A stretch of 64,000 bases of DNA from Cladorhizidae sp. MBARI D1340-BT2 (GCA_028752905.1 JAQNBH010000011.1:22871341-22935340), one strand, 5' to 3'; shown: positions 15,601 through 27,837, counted from the first letter of the stretch. Notes: generated by a model not told the origin, from the letters alone. Program-made: numbers and translations.

Positions 15601-18600
15601 AACTATGGTATGTAGCAAGACATTATTAACTTTGATATGTAGCAGTCATGAACTCTGTCTCAAGCCATGAACTCTGGCATGCAGCAAGCCATCAACTCTG
15701 GCATGCAGCAAGCCATGAACTCTGGTGTGTCAAGCCATGAACTCTGGTGTGTAACAACAAGCCATGAACACTGGTATGCATCAAGCCATGAACTCTGGTG
15801 TACATCAAGCCACGAACACTGGTGTGCATCAAGCTATGAACTCTGGTGTGTATCAAGCTATGAACTCTGGTCTCTATCAAACGATATGAACTCTGCTTAG
15901 CAAGACATGAACTTTGGTGTGCATCAAGCCATGAACTCTGGTGGGTATCAAGCTATGAACTCTGGTCTGTATCAAGCTATGAACTCAGGTGTGTAGCAAG
16001 CCATGAAGTCTGGTGTGTAGCAGTCATGAACTCTGTTTCAAGCCATGAACTCTGGTGTCTTAAGCCATGAACTCTGGTGTACAGCAAGCCATGAACTCCG
16101 GTGTGCATCAAGCCATGAACTCTGGTGCATCAAGCCATAAACTCTGGTGTGCATAAATCAATGAACTCTGGTGTTTCTCAAGCTATGAACTCTGGTTGGT
16201 ATCAAGCTATGAACTTTGGTGTGTAGCAAGCCATGAACTGTGGTGTGCATCAAGCTACACATATGAACTCTGGTGTGCATCAAGCCATGAACTCTGCTGT
16301 GTATCAGGCTATGAACTCTGGTGTGTATCAAGCCATTAACTCTGGTATGTTTCAAGCCATTGAATCTGGTGTGCAGCAAGTGATGAACTCTATCAATTCT
16401 GGTGTGCATCAAGCCATGAACTCTGGTGTGTATCGAGCTATGGTCTCTGGTGTATATCAAGCCATGCACTCTGGTGTGTATCCAGCCATGCACTCTGGTG
16501 TGTATCAAGCCATGCACTCTGGTGGATATCAAGATATGAACTCTGGTCTGTATCAAGCTATGAACTCTGGTGTGTAGCAAGACATGAACTCTGATGTGCA
16601 TCAAGCCATGAACATCATGCCATGAACTTTGGTGTGCATCAAGGCATGAACTCGGATGTGCACAAGCAATGAACTCTGGTGTTTATCAAGCTATGAACTC
16701 TTGTGGGTATCAAGCTATGAACTTTGGTGTGTAGCAAGCCATGAACACTGGCCTGCATCAAGCCATGAACTCTCTGGCGTGCATCAAGCCTTAAATTCTG
16801 GTGTGTAGCAAGCCATGAACTCTAGTGTGTAGGAAGACATGAACTCTGGTGTGTATAGAGCTATGAACTCTGGTCTGTATCAAGCTACAAACTGTGGTGT
16901 CTGGCAAGACATGAACTCTGGTGTGTATTAAGCTATGAACTCTGGTCTGTATCAAGCTATGAACTTTGGTGTGCATCAAGCCATGACTCTGGTGTGCATA
17001 AAGCCATGAAATCGTCTATGCTTCTAGCCATAAATTCTGGTGTGCATCAAGCTATGAACTCGGGTGTGCATCTAGCCATGACTATGGGAGTGCAGCAAGC
17101 GATGAACTCTATGAACTCTGATGTGCATCAAGCCATGAACTCTGGTGTGTATCATGCCAATGAACTCTGGTGTGTTTCAAGCCATGAACTCTGGTGTGTA
17201 CCAAGCCATGAACACTTGGATGCATCAAGCCATGAACTCTGGATTGTAGGAAGCCATGAACTCTGGTGTGCATCAAGCCATGAACTCTGGTGTTTAGGAA
17301 GCCATGAACTCTGGTGTGCATCAAGCCATGAACTCTGGTGTGTACCAAGCTATGAACTCTGGTCTGTATCAAGCTATGTACTCGGGTGTGCATCTAGCCA
17401 TGACTATGGGAGTGCAGCAGGCGATGAACTCTATGAACTCTGGTGTTCATCAAGCCATGAACTATGGTGTGTATCAAGAAATGAACTCTGGTGTCATTAA
17501 CCAAGAACATCGCATCAAGCCATGAACTCTGGTGTGTATCAAGCTATGCACTCTGGTGTGTATCAAGCCTTGAACTCTGGTGGATATCAAGATATTAACT
17601 CTAGTCTGTATCAAGCTATGAACTCTGGTGTGTAGCAAGACATGAACTCTGATGTGCATCAAGCCATGAACTCTGGTGTGTATCATGCCAATGAACTCTG
17701 GTGTGTCTCAAGCCATGAACTCTGGTGTGTACCAAGCCATGAACACTTGGATGCATCAAGCCATGAACTCTGGATTGTAGGAAGCCATGAACTCTGGTGT
17801 GCATCAAGCCATGAACTCTGGTGTTTAGGAAGCCATGAACTCTGGTGTGCATCAAGCCATGAACTCTGGTGTCTACCAAGCTATGAACTCTGGTCTGTAT
17901 CAAGCTATGAACTCTGGTGTGTAGCAAAACATGAATATTGGTGTGTATCAAGCTATGAACTCCAGTCTATATCAAGCTATATGAACTCTGGTGTGTAGTA
18001 AGACATGAACTCTGGTGTGCACCATGCAATGAACTCTGGCGGGTATCAAACTATGAACTCAGGTCTGAATCAAGCTATGAACTCGGGTGTGTAGCAAGCC
18101 ATGAAGTCTGGTGTGTAGCAGTCATGAAATCTTTATCAAGCCATGAACTCTGGTGTCTCAGGCCATGAACTCTGGTTTGCAGCAAGCCATAAACTCTGGT
18201 GTGCTTCAAGCAATGAAATTTGATGTGCATCAAGCCATCAACTTTGGTGGGTATGAAGCTATGAACGCTGGTGTGTGGCAAGCCATGAACTCTTGCGTTC
18301 AGCAAGCCATGAACTCTGGCATGCATCAAGCCATGAACTCTGGTGTGTATCAAGCTATGAACTTTGGTGTGTAGCAAGCCATGAACTCTGGCCTGCATCA
18401 AGCCTTGAACTCCGGCATGCATCAAGCCTTGAACTCTGGTGTGTAGCAAGCCATGAACTCTGGTGTGTATAGAGCTATGAACTCTGGTCTATATCAAGCT
18501 ATGAACTCTGGTGTCTGGCAAGACATGAACTCTGGTGTGTATCAAGCCATGAACTCTGGTCTGTATCAAACTATGAACTCTGGTGTGCATCAAGCCATGA

Positions 18601-19900
18601 ACTCTGGTGTGCATAAAGCCATGAACTCAGGTGTGCTTCTAGCCATAAACTCTGGTATGCATCAAGCTATGAACTCGGGTGTGCATCAAGCCATGACTTC
18701 GTGTGTGCAGCAAGTGATGAACTCTATGAACTCTGGTGTGCATCAAGCCATGAACTATGGTGTGTATCAAGACATGAAATCTGGTGTCAGTAACCATGAA
18801 CTCCGCATCAAGCCATGAACTCTGGTGTGTATCAAGCTATGCATTCTAGTGTGTATCAAGCCATGAACTCTGGTGGATATCAAGATATGAACTCTGGTCT
18901 GTACCAAGCTTTGAACTATGGTGTGTAGCAAGACATGAACTCTGACGTGCATCAAGCCATGAACTCTGGTGTGTATCATGCCATGAACTCTGGTGTGTTT
19001 CAAGCCATGAACTCTGGTGTGTACCAAGCCATGAACTCTTGGGTGCATCAAGCCATGAACTCTGGCGTGCAGCAAGCCATGAACTCTGGCGTGCAGCAAG
19101 CCATGAACTCTTGTGTGTCAAGCCATGAACTCTGGTGTGTAACAACAAGCCATGAACACTGGTATGCATCAAGCCATGAACTCTGGTGTACATCAAGCCA
19201 AGAACACTGGTGTGCATCAAGCTATGAACTCTGGTGTGTATCAAGCTATGAACTCTGGTCTGTATGAAATGATATGAACTCTAGTGTGTTGTAAAACATG
19301 AATTCTGGTGTGTATCAAGCTATGAACTCTAGTCTATATCAAGCTATATGAAATCTGGTGTGTAGCAAGACATATACTTTGGTGTGCATCAAGCCATGAA
19401 CTCTGGTGGGTATCAAGCTATGAACTCTGGTCTGTATCAAGCTATGAACTCGGGTGTGTAGCAAGCCATGAAGTCTGGTGTGTAGCAGTCATGAACTCTG
19501 TTTCAAGCCATGAACACTGGTGTCTTAAGCCATGAACTCTGGTATACAGCAAGCCATAAAGTCTGGTGTGCATCAAGCCATGAACTCTGGTGCATCAAGC
19601 AATAAACTCTGGTGTGCATCAAGCAATGAACTCTGGTGTTTCTCAAGCTATGAACTCTGGTTCGTATCAAGCTATGAACTCTGGTGTGTATCAAGCTATG
19701 AACTCTGGTCTGTATCAAGCTATGAACTCTGTTGTGCATCAAGCCATGAACTCTGGTATGCATAAAGCCATGAACTCGGGTATGCTTCTAGCCAAAAATT
19801 CTGGTGTGCATCAAGCTATGAACTCGGGTGTGCATCAAGCCATGACTTCGGGAGTGCAGCAAGCGTTGAACTCTATGAACTCTGGTGTGCATCAAGCCAT
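12674..19900 (+). repeat. Segmental duplication inside the satellite, offset 4,800 bp
   Basis: Blocks at 12674-14990 recur at 17474-19765 with a constant offset of 4,800 bp (for example 12842 and 17642, 13353 and 18153, 14046 and 18846). I see only scattered single-base differences and one 24-bp loss near 19680. The 10611-11970 region likewise recurs from 15667 (offset 5,056) and corresponds to 232-1590 at the left edge (offset 10,379). Long stretches are therefore recent copies. Confidence 0.85.
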
Positions 19901-19929
19901 GAACTATGGTGTGTGTCAAGACATGAACT

Positions 19930-20700
19930 CTGGTGTCAGTAACCAAGAAGTTCGCATCAAGCCATGAACTCTGGTGTGTATCAAGCTATGCACTCTGGTG
20001 TGTATCAAGCCATGAAATCTAGTGGATATCAAGATATGAACTCTGGTCTGTATCAAGCTATGAACTCTGATGTGCATCAAGCCATGAACTCTGGTGTGCA
20101 TAAAGCCATGAACTCGGGTATGCTTCTAGCCATAAATTCTGGTGTGCATCAAGCTATGAACTCGGGTTTTTCCTTAAGCCATGACTTCGGGAGTGCAGCA
20201 AGCGTTGAACTCTATGAACTCTGGTGTGCATCAAGCCATGAACTATGGTGTGTGTCAAGACATGAACTCTGGTGTCAGTAACCAAGAAGTTCGCATCAAG
20301 CCATGAACTCCGGTGTGTATCAAGCTATGCACTCAGGTGTGTATCAAGCCATGAAATCTAGTGGATATCAAGATATGAACTCTGGTCTGTATCAAGCTAT
20401 GAACTCTGATGTGCATCAAGCCATGAACTCTGGTGTGCATAAAGCCATGAACTCGGATATGCTTCTAGCCATAAATTCTGGTGTGCATCAAGCTATGAAC
20501 TCGGGTTTTTCCTTAAGCCATGACTTCGGGAGTGCAGCAAGCGTTGAACTCTATGAACTCTGGTGTGCATCAAGCCATGAACTATGGTGTGTGTCAAGAC
20601 ATGAACTCTGGTGTCAGTAACCAAGAAGTTCGCATCAAGCCATGAACTCTGGTGTGTATCAAGCTATGCACTCTGGTGTGTATCAAGCCATGAAATCTAG
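19930..20700 (+). repeat. 339-bp tandem triplication within the satellite
   Basis: A block starting with the off-phase sequence GGTGTCAGTAACCAAGAAG occurs near 19930, 20270 and 20610. The 105-codon readings at 19964 and 20303 differ at only one residue. A related single copy lies near 15150. The inner part contains a disrupted unit (GGGTTTTTCCTTAAGCC) that marks the duplicated block. Confidence 0.85.
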
Positions 20701-23068
20701 TGGATATCAAGATATGAACTCTGGTCTGTATCAAGCTATGAACTCTGGTGTGTAGCAAGACATGAACTCTGATGTGCATCAATCCATCAACTCTGGTGTG
20801 TATCATGCCAATGAACTCTGGTGTGTTTCAAGCCATGAACTCTGTCTGGTGTGTACGAAGCCATGAACACTTGGGTGCATCAAGCCATGAACTCTGGATT
20901 GTAGGAAGCCATGAATGCTGGTGTGCATCAAGCCATGAACTCTGGTGTGTAGGAAGCCATGAACTCTGGTATGCATCAAGCCATGAACTCTGGTGTGTAC
21001 CAAGCTATGAACTCTGGTCTGTATCAGGCTATGAAATTTGGTGTGTAGCAAAACATGAATTCTGGTGTGTATCAAGCTATGAACTCCAGTCTATATCAAG
21101 CTATATGAACTCTGGTGTGTAACAAGACATGAACTCTGGTGTGCAGCAAGCCATGAACTCTGGCGGGTATCAAACTATGAACTCTGGTCTGTATCAAGCT
21201 ATGAACTCGGGTGCCATGAAGTCTGGTGTGTAGCAGTCATGAAATCTGTATCAGGCCATGAACTCTGGTGTCTCAAGCCATGAACTCTGGTTTGCAGCAA
21301 GCCATAAACTCTGGTGCAATGAAAATTGGTGTGCATCACGCCGTGAACTTTGGTGGGTATGAAGCTATGAATGCTGGTGTGAGGCAAGCCATGAACTCAA
21401 GATTGCGTTCAGCAAGCCATGAACTCTGGCATGCATCAAGCCATCAACTCTGGTGTGTATCAAGCTATGAATTCTGGGGTGTAGCAAAACATGAACTCTG
21501 GTGTGTAGCAAGACATGAACTCTGGTGTGTAGCAGTCATGAACTCTGTATCAAGCCATGAACTCTGGTGTCTCAAGCCATGAACTCTGGTGTGTGTCAAG
21601 CCATGAACTCTGGTGTGCATCAAGCCATGAACTTTGGTGTGCATCAAGCCATGAACTATGGTGTGCATCAAGCCATAAACAACTCTGGTGTACATCAAGC
21701 CTTGAACTCTGGCATGTATCAACCCATGAACTCTGGTGTGCATCAAGCCATGAACTCTGGTATGCATCAAACCATGAACTTTGGTGTGCATCAAGTAATG
21801 AACTCTGGTGGGTATCAAGCCAAGAACTCTGGTGTATAGCAACCCATGAAATCTGATGTGCAGCAAGCCATGAACTCTGGCACGCATCAAGCCATAAACT
21901 CTGGTATGTATCAAGCTATGAACTCTGGTGTGAAGCAAGACATGAACTCTAGTGTGTAGCAGTCATGAACTCTGTACCAAGCCATGAACTCTGGTGTATC
22001 AAGCTATGAACTCTGGTGTGTGTCAAGCCATGAACTCTGGTTTGCATCAAGCCATTAACTCAGGCATGTATCAAGCTATTAACTCTGGTGTGCATCAAAC
22101 CCATAAACTCTGGTGTGCATCAAGCCATGAACTCTGGTGTGCAGCAAGCGATCAACTCTATGAACTCTGGTGTGCATCAAGCCATGAATTCTGGTGTGTA
22201 TCGTGCTATGAACTCTTGTGTGTATCAAGCCATGCACTCTGGTGTGCATCATGCCATGAACTTTGGTGTGCATCAAGGCATGAACTCGGATATGATTCAT
22301 GCAATGAACTATGGTGTTTATCAACTATGAACTCTAGTGGGTATCAAGCTATGAACTTTGGTGTGTAGCAAGCCATGAACTCTGGCCTGCATCAAGCCAT
22401 GAACTCTGGCGTGCATCAAGCCTTGAACTCTGGTGTGTAGCAAGCCATGAACTCTGGTGTGTAGGAAGACATGAACTCTGGTCTGTATCAAGCTATGAAC
22501 TCTGGTATGCATCAAGCCATGAACTCTGGTGTGCATAAAGCATGAACTCTGGTGTGCTTCTAGCCATAAACTGTGGTGTGCATCAAGCTATGAACTCGGG
22601 TGTGCATCAAGCCATTACTTCGTGTGAGCAGCAAGTTATGAACTCTATGAACTCTGGTCTGCATCAAGCCATGAACTATGGTGTGTATCAAGACATGAAA
22701 TCTGGTGTCAGTAACCATGAATTCTGCATCAAGCCATGAACTATGGTGTGTATCAAGCTATGAACTCGGGTGTGTAGCAAGACATGAACTCTGATGTGCA
22801 TCTAGCCATGAACTCTGGTATGAATCAAGCCATGAACTGTGGTGTGTTTCAAGCCATGAACTCTGGTGTGTACCAAGCCATGAACTCTTGAGTACATCAA
22901 GCCATGAACTCTGGTTTGTAGGAAGCCATGAACTCTGGTGTGCATCAAGCCATGAACTCTGGTGTGTAGGAAGCCATGAACTCTGGTGTGCATCAAGCCA
23001 TGAACTCTGGTGTGCATCAAGCCATGAACTCTGGTGTGTACCAAGCTATGAACTCTGGTCTGTATCAT

Positions 23069-23289
23069 GCTCCTTAGAACATTTCCGTAGATGTAACAGT
23101 CCTATCAGAATGTCTGGAGAGATATGTACTTCTACTTGTCGGTTATATATATATATACATACAATATTAAAGGAGTTCAATATTAAATAATTATTATATT
23201 TATAATATATTGTATGGTAATTTTCGGATAACTTCATTAAAAACAACATTTATTTTATTATTTTATTATTAATTTAAAAAAAAGTTTGC
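23069..23289. other. AT-rich sequence between satellite and transposon fragment
   Basis: About 220 bp of unique, strongly AT-rich DNA with a short (TA)n run near 23145. No coding similarity or RNA structure is recognised. It starts exactly where the satellite stops, so it may belong to the rearranged insert that broke the array. Confidence 0.5.
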
Positions 23290-23293
23290 TATA

Positions 23294-24065
23294 TGTACGA
23301 TCTGAGAAAAGGGCCCACTTCGCCCAAAAAATGATCTTGCACAAGGACCTGAAATAGCTACCAAGGTTATGATTCATGATATTTTCATAACTTACCTCAG
23401 AGGTATCTTGGGTTATTGCTCTATCTTTTTGCAAAGTTTTAAGGCCAACAAGGGCTTCCTTCCATTCGAGCGAGCAGTTAGAAAAAGTTTAAAAAATAGA
23501 GAAGCCACGCGAAGCTACCGCGGGCATGGAATGAAAATATGGGCACGCCCTTCAGTTTTCGAATAGACAGCGTGGTGACATAGTGAGCTAAATGCAGGTG
23601 TATACAATTAAAACATCATGCTTACCAAAAAATGGTGATATCAATCAGATATTGTGTGTGTGTGTGATGTCAAATAGGAGTTCAAGCAGAAGTGGTGTGA
23701 ATTGACCACCATCATTCCTTGCTTCAATTGGACAGACTTCTTTGCTTCACATTTGAAGAATTTCTCATGAATAAAGCGTTTCAAACAATTCATATTCAGT
23801 TCATCCGATCCAGGCACAATGACAGCAAAGGAGCGTTCAGACACTGTACAAAACCGGTTTGTGCTTGCCAAACATTGCTGGACATCAACAGTCACAGATA
23901 TGCCACACATCATTCCCGCCAAAGGTTTGTCTCCAGAACAACAGTTTATTTGACAGCATCCGACAGTTCTGTCCGGAGAAGGACAAAGACATAACATGCC
24001 CCAAACCATCATCTTTTCTAAAGCCATCCAGTCGAGCTGCTCACCAGTGGTTGATGAGGATGTGT
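23294..24065 (+). mobile_element. E-family DNA transposon fragment (copy E3)
   Basis: A left terminus at 23294, preceded by TATA, reads TGTACGATCTGAG followed by AAAAGGGCCCACTTCGCCCA. This is a diverged version of the terminal repeat of E1 and E2. About 400 bp further on, the plus strand carries a decayed C-terminal coding exon of the same family. The 5' coding part is missing, so the copy is internally deleted. No right terminus is visible; the gypsy element follows. The right boundary given is approximate. Confidence 0.75.
23703..24060 (+). pseudogene. E-family protein, C-terminal remnant
   Basis: The plus strand can be followed beside the end of the E2 protein: a Pro-x-Phe-Asn/Asp-Trp segment at about 23713, then a block around RSDTVQNRF (about 23840), then an AKGLSPEQQ segment (about 23920), then IRQFCPEKDKDITCP (about 23960). 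E2 has matching RCDTV, PKGLTLERQ and IRQFCPDSDKDTTCP. The copy is dead: an in-frame TGA lies at 23768-23770 and a frameshift falls near 23945. The open minus-strand reading over the same bases is a shadow. Confidence 0.8.
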
Positions 24066-24302
24066 GTCGGAAATGCTTTCCTTGAGAGTGTCACACTTAG
24101 TCTCTCCGAACAGATCCGCGCCGACTTATAGTTACTGACACTTCTGATTCACCTCTCACTCAGGTGAACCAGCAAGTGCTTTCCCCTTACAAGCCCAAAT
24201 GACCACTTGAGATTAATAAACACTTCTTAGTGCATATAACAATACTGCCAAAAAGAATCTCATCACAACATTTACAAACTCAGTGTCCAACAACTAACAA
24301 AT

Positions 24303-24351
24303 TCAAGCTACTCTCCTAGCTCTCTCTAGCTCTCTCTAGCTCTCTCTCTTC
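24303..24351 (-). promoter_or_regulatory. Putative polypurine tract of the gypsy element
   Basis: On the minus strand this is a purine-rich run (GGAAGAGAGAGAGC followed by repeats of CTAGAGAGAG) just after the last pol stop at 24374. That is where minus-strand elements prime plus-strand DNA synthesis. It is also a simple repeat, so the assignment rests on position. A 3' LTR would be expected just below 24303, but I could not define one. Confidence 0.4.
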
Positions 24352-24373
24352 CGGTCTGTGGTTTTAGTATTGG

Positions 24374-26044
24374 TCAGTTATAAATAACTTTACCCGGTGA
24401 GTTAAATATACTCCGGTCCATATATGGCATGGTTTGTAGTAGTAATTCATTAACTTGTACTACTTCCTCTCTCACTTGTCTGGCAGGGAATGCCATTTCC
24501 GACACTCCCCCCTTCTCATGGTGAGAACCACTAGGTTCTCTCGAAAGCCCGTCGGCGTTGGTGTTTGCTTTGCTGCTACAATGCACTACGGTGTACATGT
24601 AGGGTTGTAGAGTTAGAGACCAACGTCCGATACATCCATGGCTATCCTTGATTTTAGCCAACTGGGTCAAAGGGTTGTGATCGGTTACAACCGTAAACAG
24701 CGTTCCCTCTAGATAAATTCGATAGTGCTCAATCCCTGTGATAATTGCTAGGGCCTCCTTCTCGATGGTCGAATATCGAGTTTCCCTTTCGAGCAGTTTT
24801 CGTGATCCAAATGCGATCGGATGTTCTTCTCCATATTCATCATTTTGTGAAGATGAATCCTAAGCCTGTGTCTGAGGCGTCCGTTTGTAGAGTAAACGGT
24901 CGTGACCAGTTCGGAGTTCTCAGAATCGGGTAGTTAATTAAACTCGACTTCAACATCTCGAATGCTTGTTCTGTCTTTGCCGTCCAGGTCACTACTACGT
25001 TGGGTTCCGTCTTTTTCGTTAAGTTGGTAAGGGCAGTGGCGATCTCTGCGAACTTTGGGATGAATCTACGGTAATATCCACTCAACCCAAGGAATGCCCT
25101 CACATCTGTCTTTGTTTTGGGCTGTTTGAAATTTCTCACTGCTCTGATTTTGGCTTCCTGTGGTAATACTCGTCCATTCCCGATGACGTATCCCAAATAC
25201 TCGCAAGTATTCACTGCAAATTTGCACTTCTTTTCCTTGATGGTGAGCCCAGCTTCTTTTAGACGGTCCATCACCCATCGCAAATGGCTCAGGTGATCCT
25301 TCCAGGTCTCACTTCTCACTAACACATCGTCCAGATAGGCAGCTGTAAAGTCGTGCCCTCCTTCCAGTACAGTACTCGGTCCATCAACCGTTGGAACGTG
25401 GAAGGGGCAGCCACCAACCCAAAAGGCATGTTCAAGAACTCAAACTTCCCCCATTGGGTTACAAAGGCTGTCTTTGCGATACTTTCTTTTGCTACTGGCA
25501 CCTGCCAGTAGCCCTTTGTGAGGTCTATGGCAGTGATGAACTTGGCCTGCGCCTCGATCCTAGGGAGAGGGTAAGGGTCGGTCCTCGTGATTAGGTTCAG
25601 TTTGCGATAGTCCACGCATAGTCGTTGACCCCCGTCCTTCTTCGGCATCAGAACCACTGGGGCGGTCCAGGGGTTCCGGGACGGTCGAATGATGCCTCTC
25701 CCCATAAGCTCCTTTATCTCGGTTCTCAGGAACTCATGTGAGGTATGAGGTAGTCTGTAGGGCAGCAATTTGATTGGACTGGCTCCCTCTGTTTCGATAA
25801 TATGTTCTGCCCATGTTGTCTTCCCGGGTATGTCACTGATGACATCTGCATACTCCCGTTTCAACTGCTCTAGTTCTTCTCTCTGTTTTTCTTTCAGGTT
25901 GTCTTCCTCAGTTGTCTGTTCTTCCTCCACCTGGCCATCAGCATCTTCGTGTGCGAAGAGTACTGCTCCAGTGGGAGAGTTCCAGCGTTTCATGCTGTTC
26001 ACATGGAAGCGTCGCAGCGGCTTCCTGCCTTGGCCCATATCCAC
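24374..26044 (-). pseudogene. pol: Reverse transcriptase-RNase H region of gypsy element 1
   Basis: The region begins with the integrase tail joined to a linker rich in acidic residues, then RT. Visible RT blocks are VLMPKKDGGQRLCVDYRKLN, TAIDLTKGYWQVP, TQWGKFEFLNMPFGL and the catalytic YLDD near 25337. The YLDD block lies in a different frame from the preceding segment, so there is a frameshift at about 25345-25380. The thumb and connection follow (FLGLSGYYRRFIPKFA). RNase H shows its acidic residues in LQTDASDTG (about 24865), IEKEALAI (about 24755) and VTDHNPL (about 24680), with a frame change near 24840. It ends with ANTNADGLSRE and stops at 24374. All catalytic residues appear present, so decay is mild. 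Confidence 0.9.
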
Positions 26045-27100
26045 CTCATAAGTTACTGAGGATATCTTCTTTGTAATGATTACAGGCCCCCTCCACTCAT
26101 TGTGGAGCTAGTTGAAATATTTCGGTTGAAAGACTAGGACGTAGTCTCCCTCGTCAACCTCCCTAGGTTTCGCCTTCTTGTCATGTTGACGTTTGTACGA
26201 TTCTTTACTAAGTCCTTCCATGCAACTGGCGAACTCCCGTACGACAGCCATGCATTCTCATAACTGCTTTAGGTATTCGGTTGACTCCATACCTTCCTCC
26301 ATTTCTTCCTGGGTCCACTGATCGATCAAGACGTTCAGGGTAGTACACATCTTGCGTCCGAACAAAAGCTCGTAGGGTGAGAACCTGGTCGACTTGTGCA
26401 CGGTGCCTCGATACGCCCACAGCACAAAGGGGAGGCACTCGTCCCACTCACTCGAGCCTTTTTGCGTGAGTTTCCGCAAGAGGCGCTTCATTGTAGCATT
26501 GAAGCGTTCGACCATCCCGTCAGTCTGGGGATGGTATGGGGAGGTCCGTATCTGTTTGATTCCGGTCTTCGTGCAGAACTCCTTCATCATCTTGGAGACA
26601 AAATTAGCCCCATTGTCCGTCAATACTTCCTCAGGGACACCTAGTCGTGACGTCACCTCGATTAAACATTGTACAACTTCCATAGATGTAACATTTAGGC
26701 TTCAGGCCACTTTGTCGCATAGTCGGCAATAACAAGTACCCACCTATTCCCTGACCTTGTCCTCTTGAGGGGTCCGAATATGTCCATGGCTATTCGTCTG
26801 AACGGCGTCTGGATGAGAGGTAATGGTCTCAACGGTGCTGTTGGTAGAGATGCTGGTGCCGCCAGCTGACAAACCGGTCACGATCGGCAGGCCTCCTTTA
26901 CATCAGTCGCCATCCTCGGCCACGTGACCCTCCTCCTCAAAAGGTCCAGAGTCCGTGCCTCACCAAAGTGACCCGCTGTCGGTGAACAGTGTGCTGTCCG
27001 TAGTACCTCACTCCTGCATGTCTGGGGTACAACCAACAGAGGTTTTTCCTCACCCTTTTCCGGTTTTTTGTGTAAAAGACCTTTGTTCCAGCAGAAGTCT
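26045..27100 (-). pseudogene. Integrase region of gypsy element 1
   Basis: An HHCC zinc-binding segment (HCSPTAGHFGEARTLDLL, then WPRMATDVKEAC) sits at about 26880-27000, fused in one frame to the protease. The catalytic core follows with the DDE residues visible: MDIFGPL (about 26790), LTDNGANF (about 26620) and MVERFN (about 26510). The C-terminal part includes a YVLVFQPKYFN segment and runs into the RT linker without a gap. Two in-frame stops break it: TAA at 26695-26697 between the first two catalytic blocks, and TAG at 26108-26110 where related integrases usually have a charged residue. Its position upstream of RT is the notable feature. Confidence 0.88.
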
Positions 27101-27837
27101 CCCCCGTCCACGTCAGCCTGGTGGCGCCAGTCTATGAGAGTCTGGTCCACCAACTGGAGAGTACGCAACTGGGATGGAGAAATCTGCTCCAGGGTTTTCT
27201 CGTCGTCATCAGGAACAACGGTCACTGTCGGTTCCTGGGTAGGGGTTACAAACATGTCATCCTCAAATACATATATTTCACCCAATGTTTGGTACGATTG
27301 GAGACCCGTGACTTCAGCCCCTTCCTCCTCCTGAAGTGCTGACAGCCTTCTTTGTTCGGTCTCCTCTTTCTTCTGGCTCGCTCGCGTCATGGCCAGGGCT
27401 GTTTCGGTTGGCTCGCCTCCGGTCATTTCTTCCGTAAAGACCTCCTTCAACAGTCTTCGAAAACGGGGGATGTCCTGTCCCAACAACATGTCCACATTCA
27501 AGCCCTGAGAAACTCCAACAGCCATTTCGGTCTTTCTCCCATCCACAGTCAGCTCTATCCTAGCCACCGGGAAGTCCTGCTTGGTGTGACTGGTGGTGGC
27601 GTACGAGATCGTCCACCCCAGCTTATCCTTTTCTTGCACACAACGCGGGTGCACCATGGACTTGGTACAGCCCGTATCCAGTAGGGCTATCCTCTCCTGT
27701 CCATTCACTGTGACCTCCTTGGTCCAGTTGTTACCTCGCTTTCCTTCTTGCGGGAAGGTCGAACAACACCGGGCATCCCCCTCGATCTTGACTTTACAGT
27801 TCGACGGAAGTGCCCAATCTGCCCACACCGGAAACAC
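27101..27837 (-). pseudogene. Aspartic protease region of gypsy element 1
   Basis: Retropepsin-type protease with active-site motif ALLDTGCTKSMV at about 27665 and a flap-to-core segment ending LLGQD at about 27475. It then runs through an acidic, Glu/Thr-rich spacer into the integrase zinc domain in the same frame. The open frame overlaps the nucleocapsid frame by 133 nt. The last cysteine expected in the zinc knuckle lies in this frame and not in the gag frame, so the frame change falls inside the knuckle at about 27805. Confidence 0.85.

Larger units (their letters stand above)
1..23068 (+). repeat. 24-bp satellite array, block 1
   Basis: Nearly a thousand head-to-tail copies of a 24-bp unit with core CATCAAGCCATGAACTCTGG. 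Because 24 is a multiple of three, several frames stay open for 60-170 codons, reading MNSGVHQA or SSHELWCA on the plus strand and HTRVHGLM or HQSSWLDA on the minus strand. This is unlikely to be a protein: the same codon column alternates CAT, TAT, CAG and TAG (stop), and units of irregular length (for example GTGTAGCAGTCATGAACTCTG) shift the frame every few hundred bases. The array begins before the window. Its left limit is unknown; its right limit is sharp, at the change to unique AT-rich sequence. Confidence 0.97.

Noticed and set aside
1..23068. CRISPR array
   Set aside because: Units are contiguous with no unique spacers, there are no cas genes, and the context is eukaryotic transposons.
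23641..24027. Minus-strand 128-codon open frame over E3
   Set aside because: It lies opposite the plus-strand E-family C-terminal remnant, which has clear residue matches to E2; the minus-strand reading matches nothing I recognise.
24066..24302. 3' LTR of gypsy element 1
   Set aside because: Position is right, but without a second LTR copy in the window neither its ends nor its identity can be supported.
27705..27837. Programmed frameshift site between gag and pol
   Set aside because: The overlap exists, but the frame change splits the zinc knuckle and I found no slippery heptamer with a following structure; decay is simpler.
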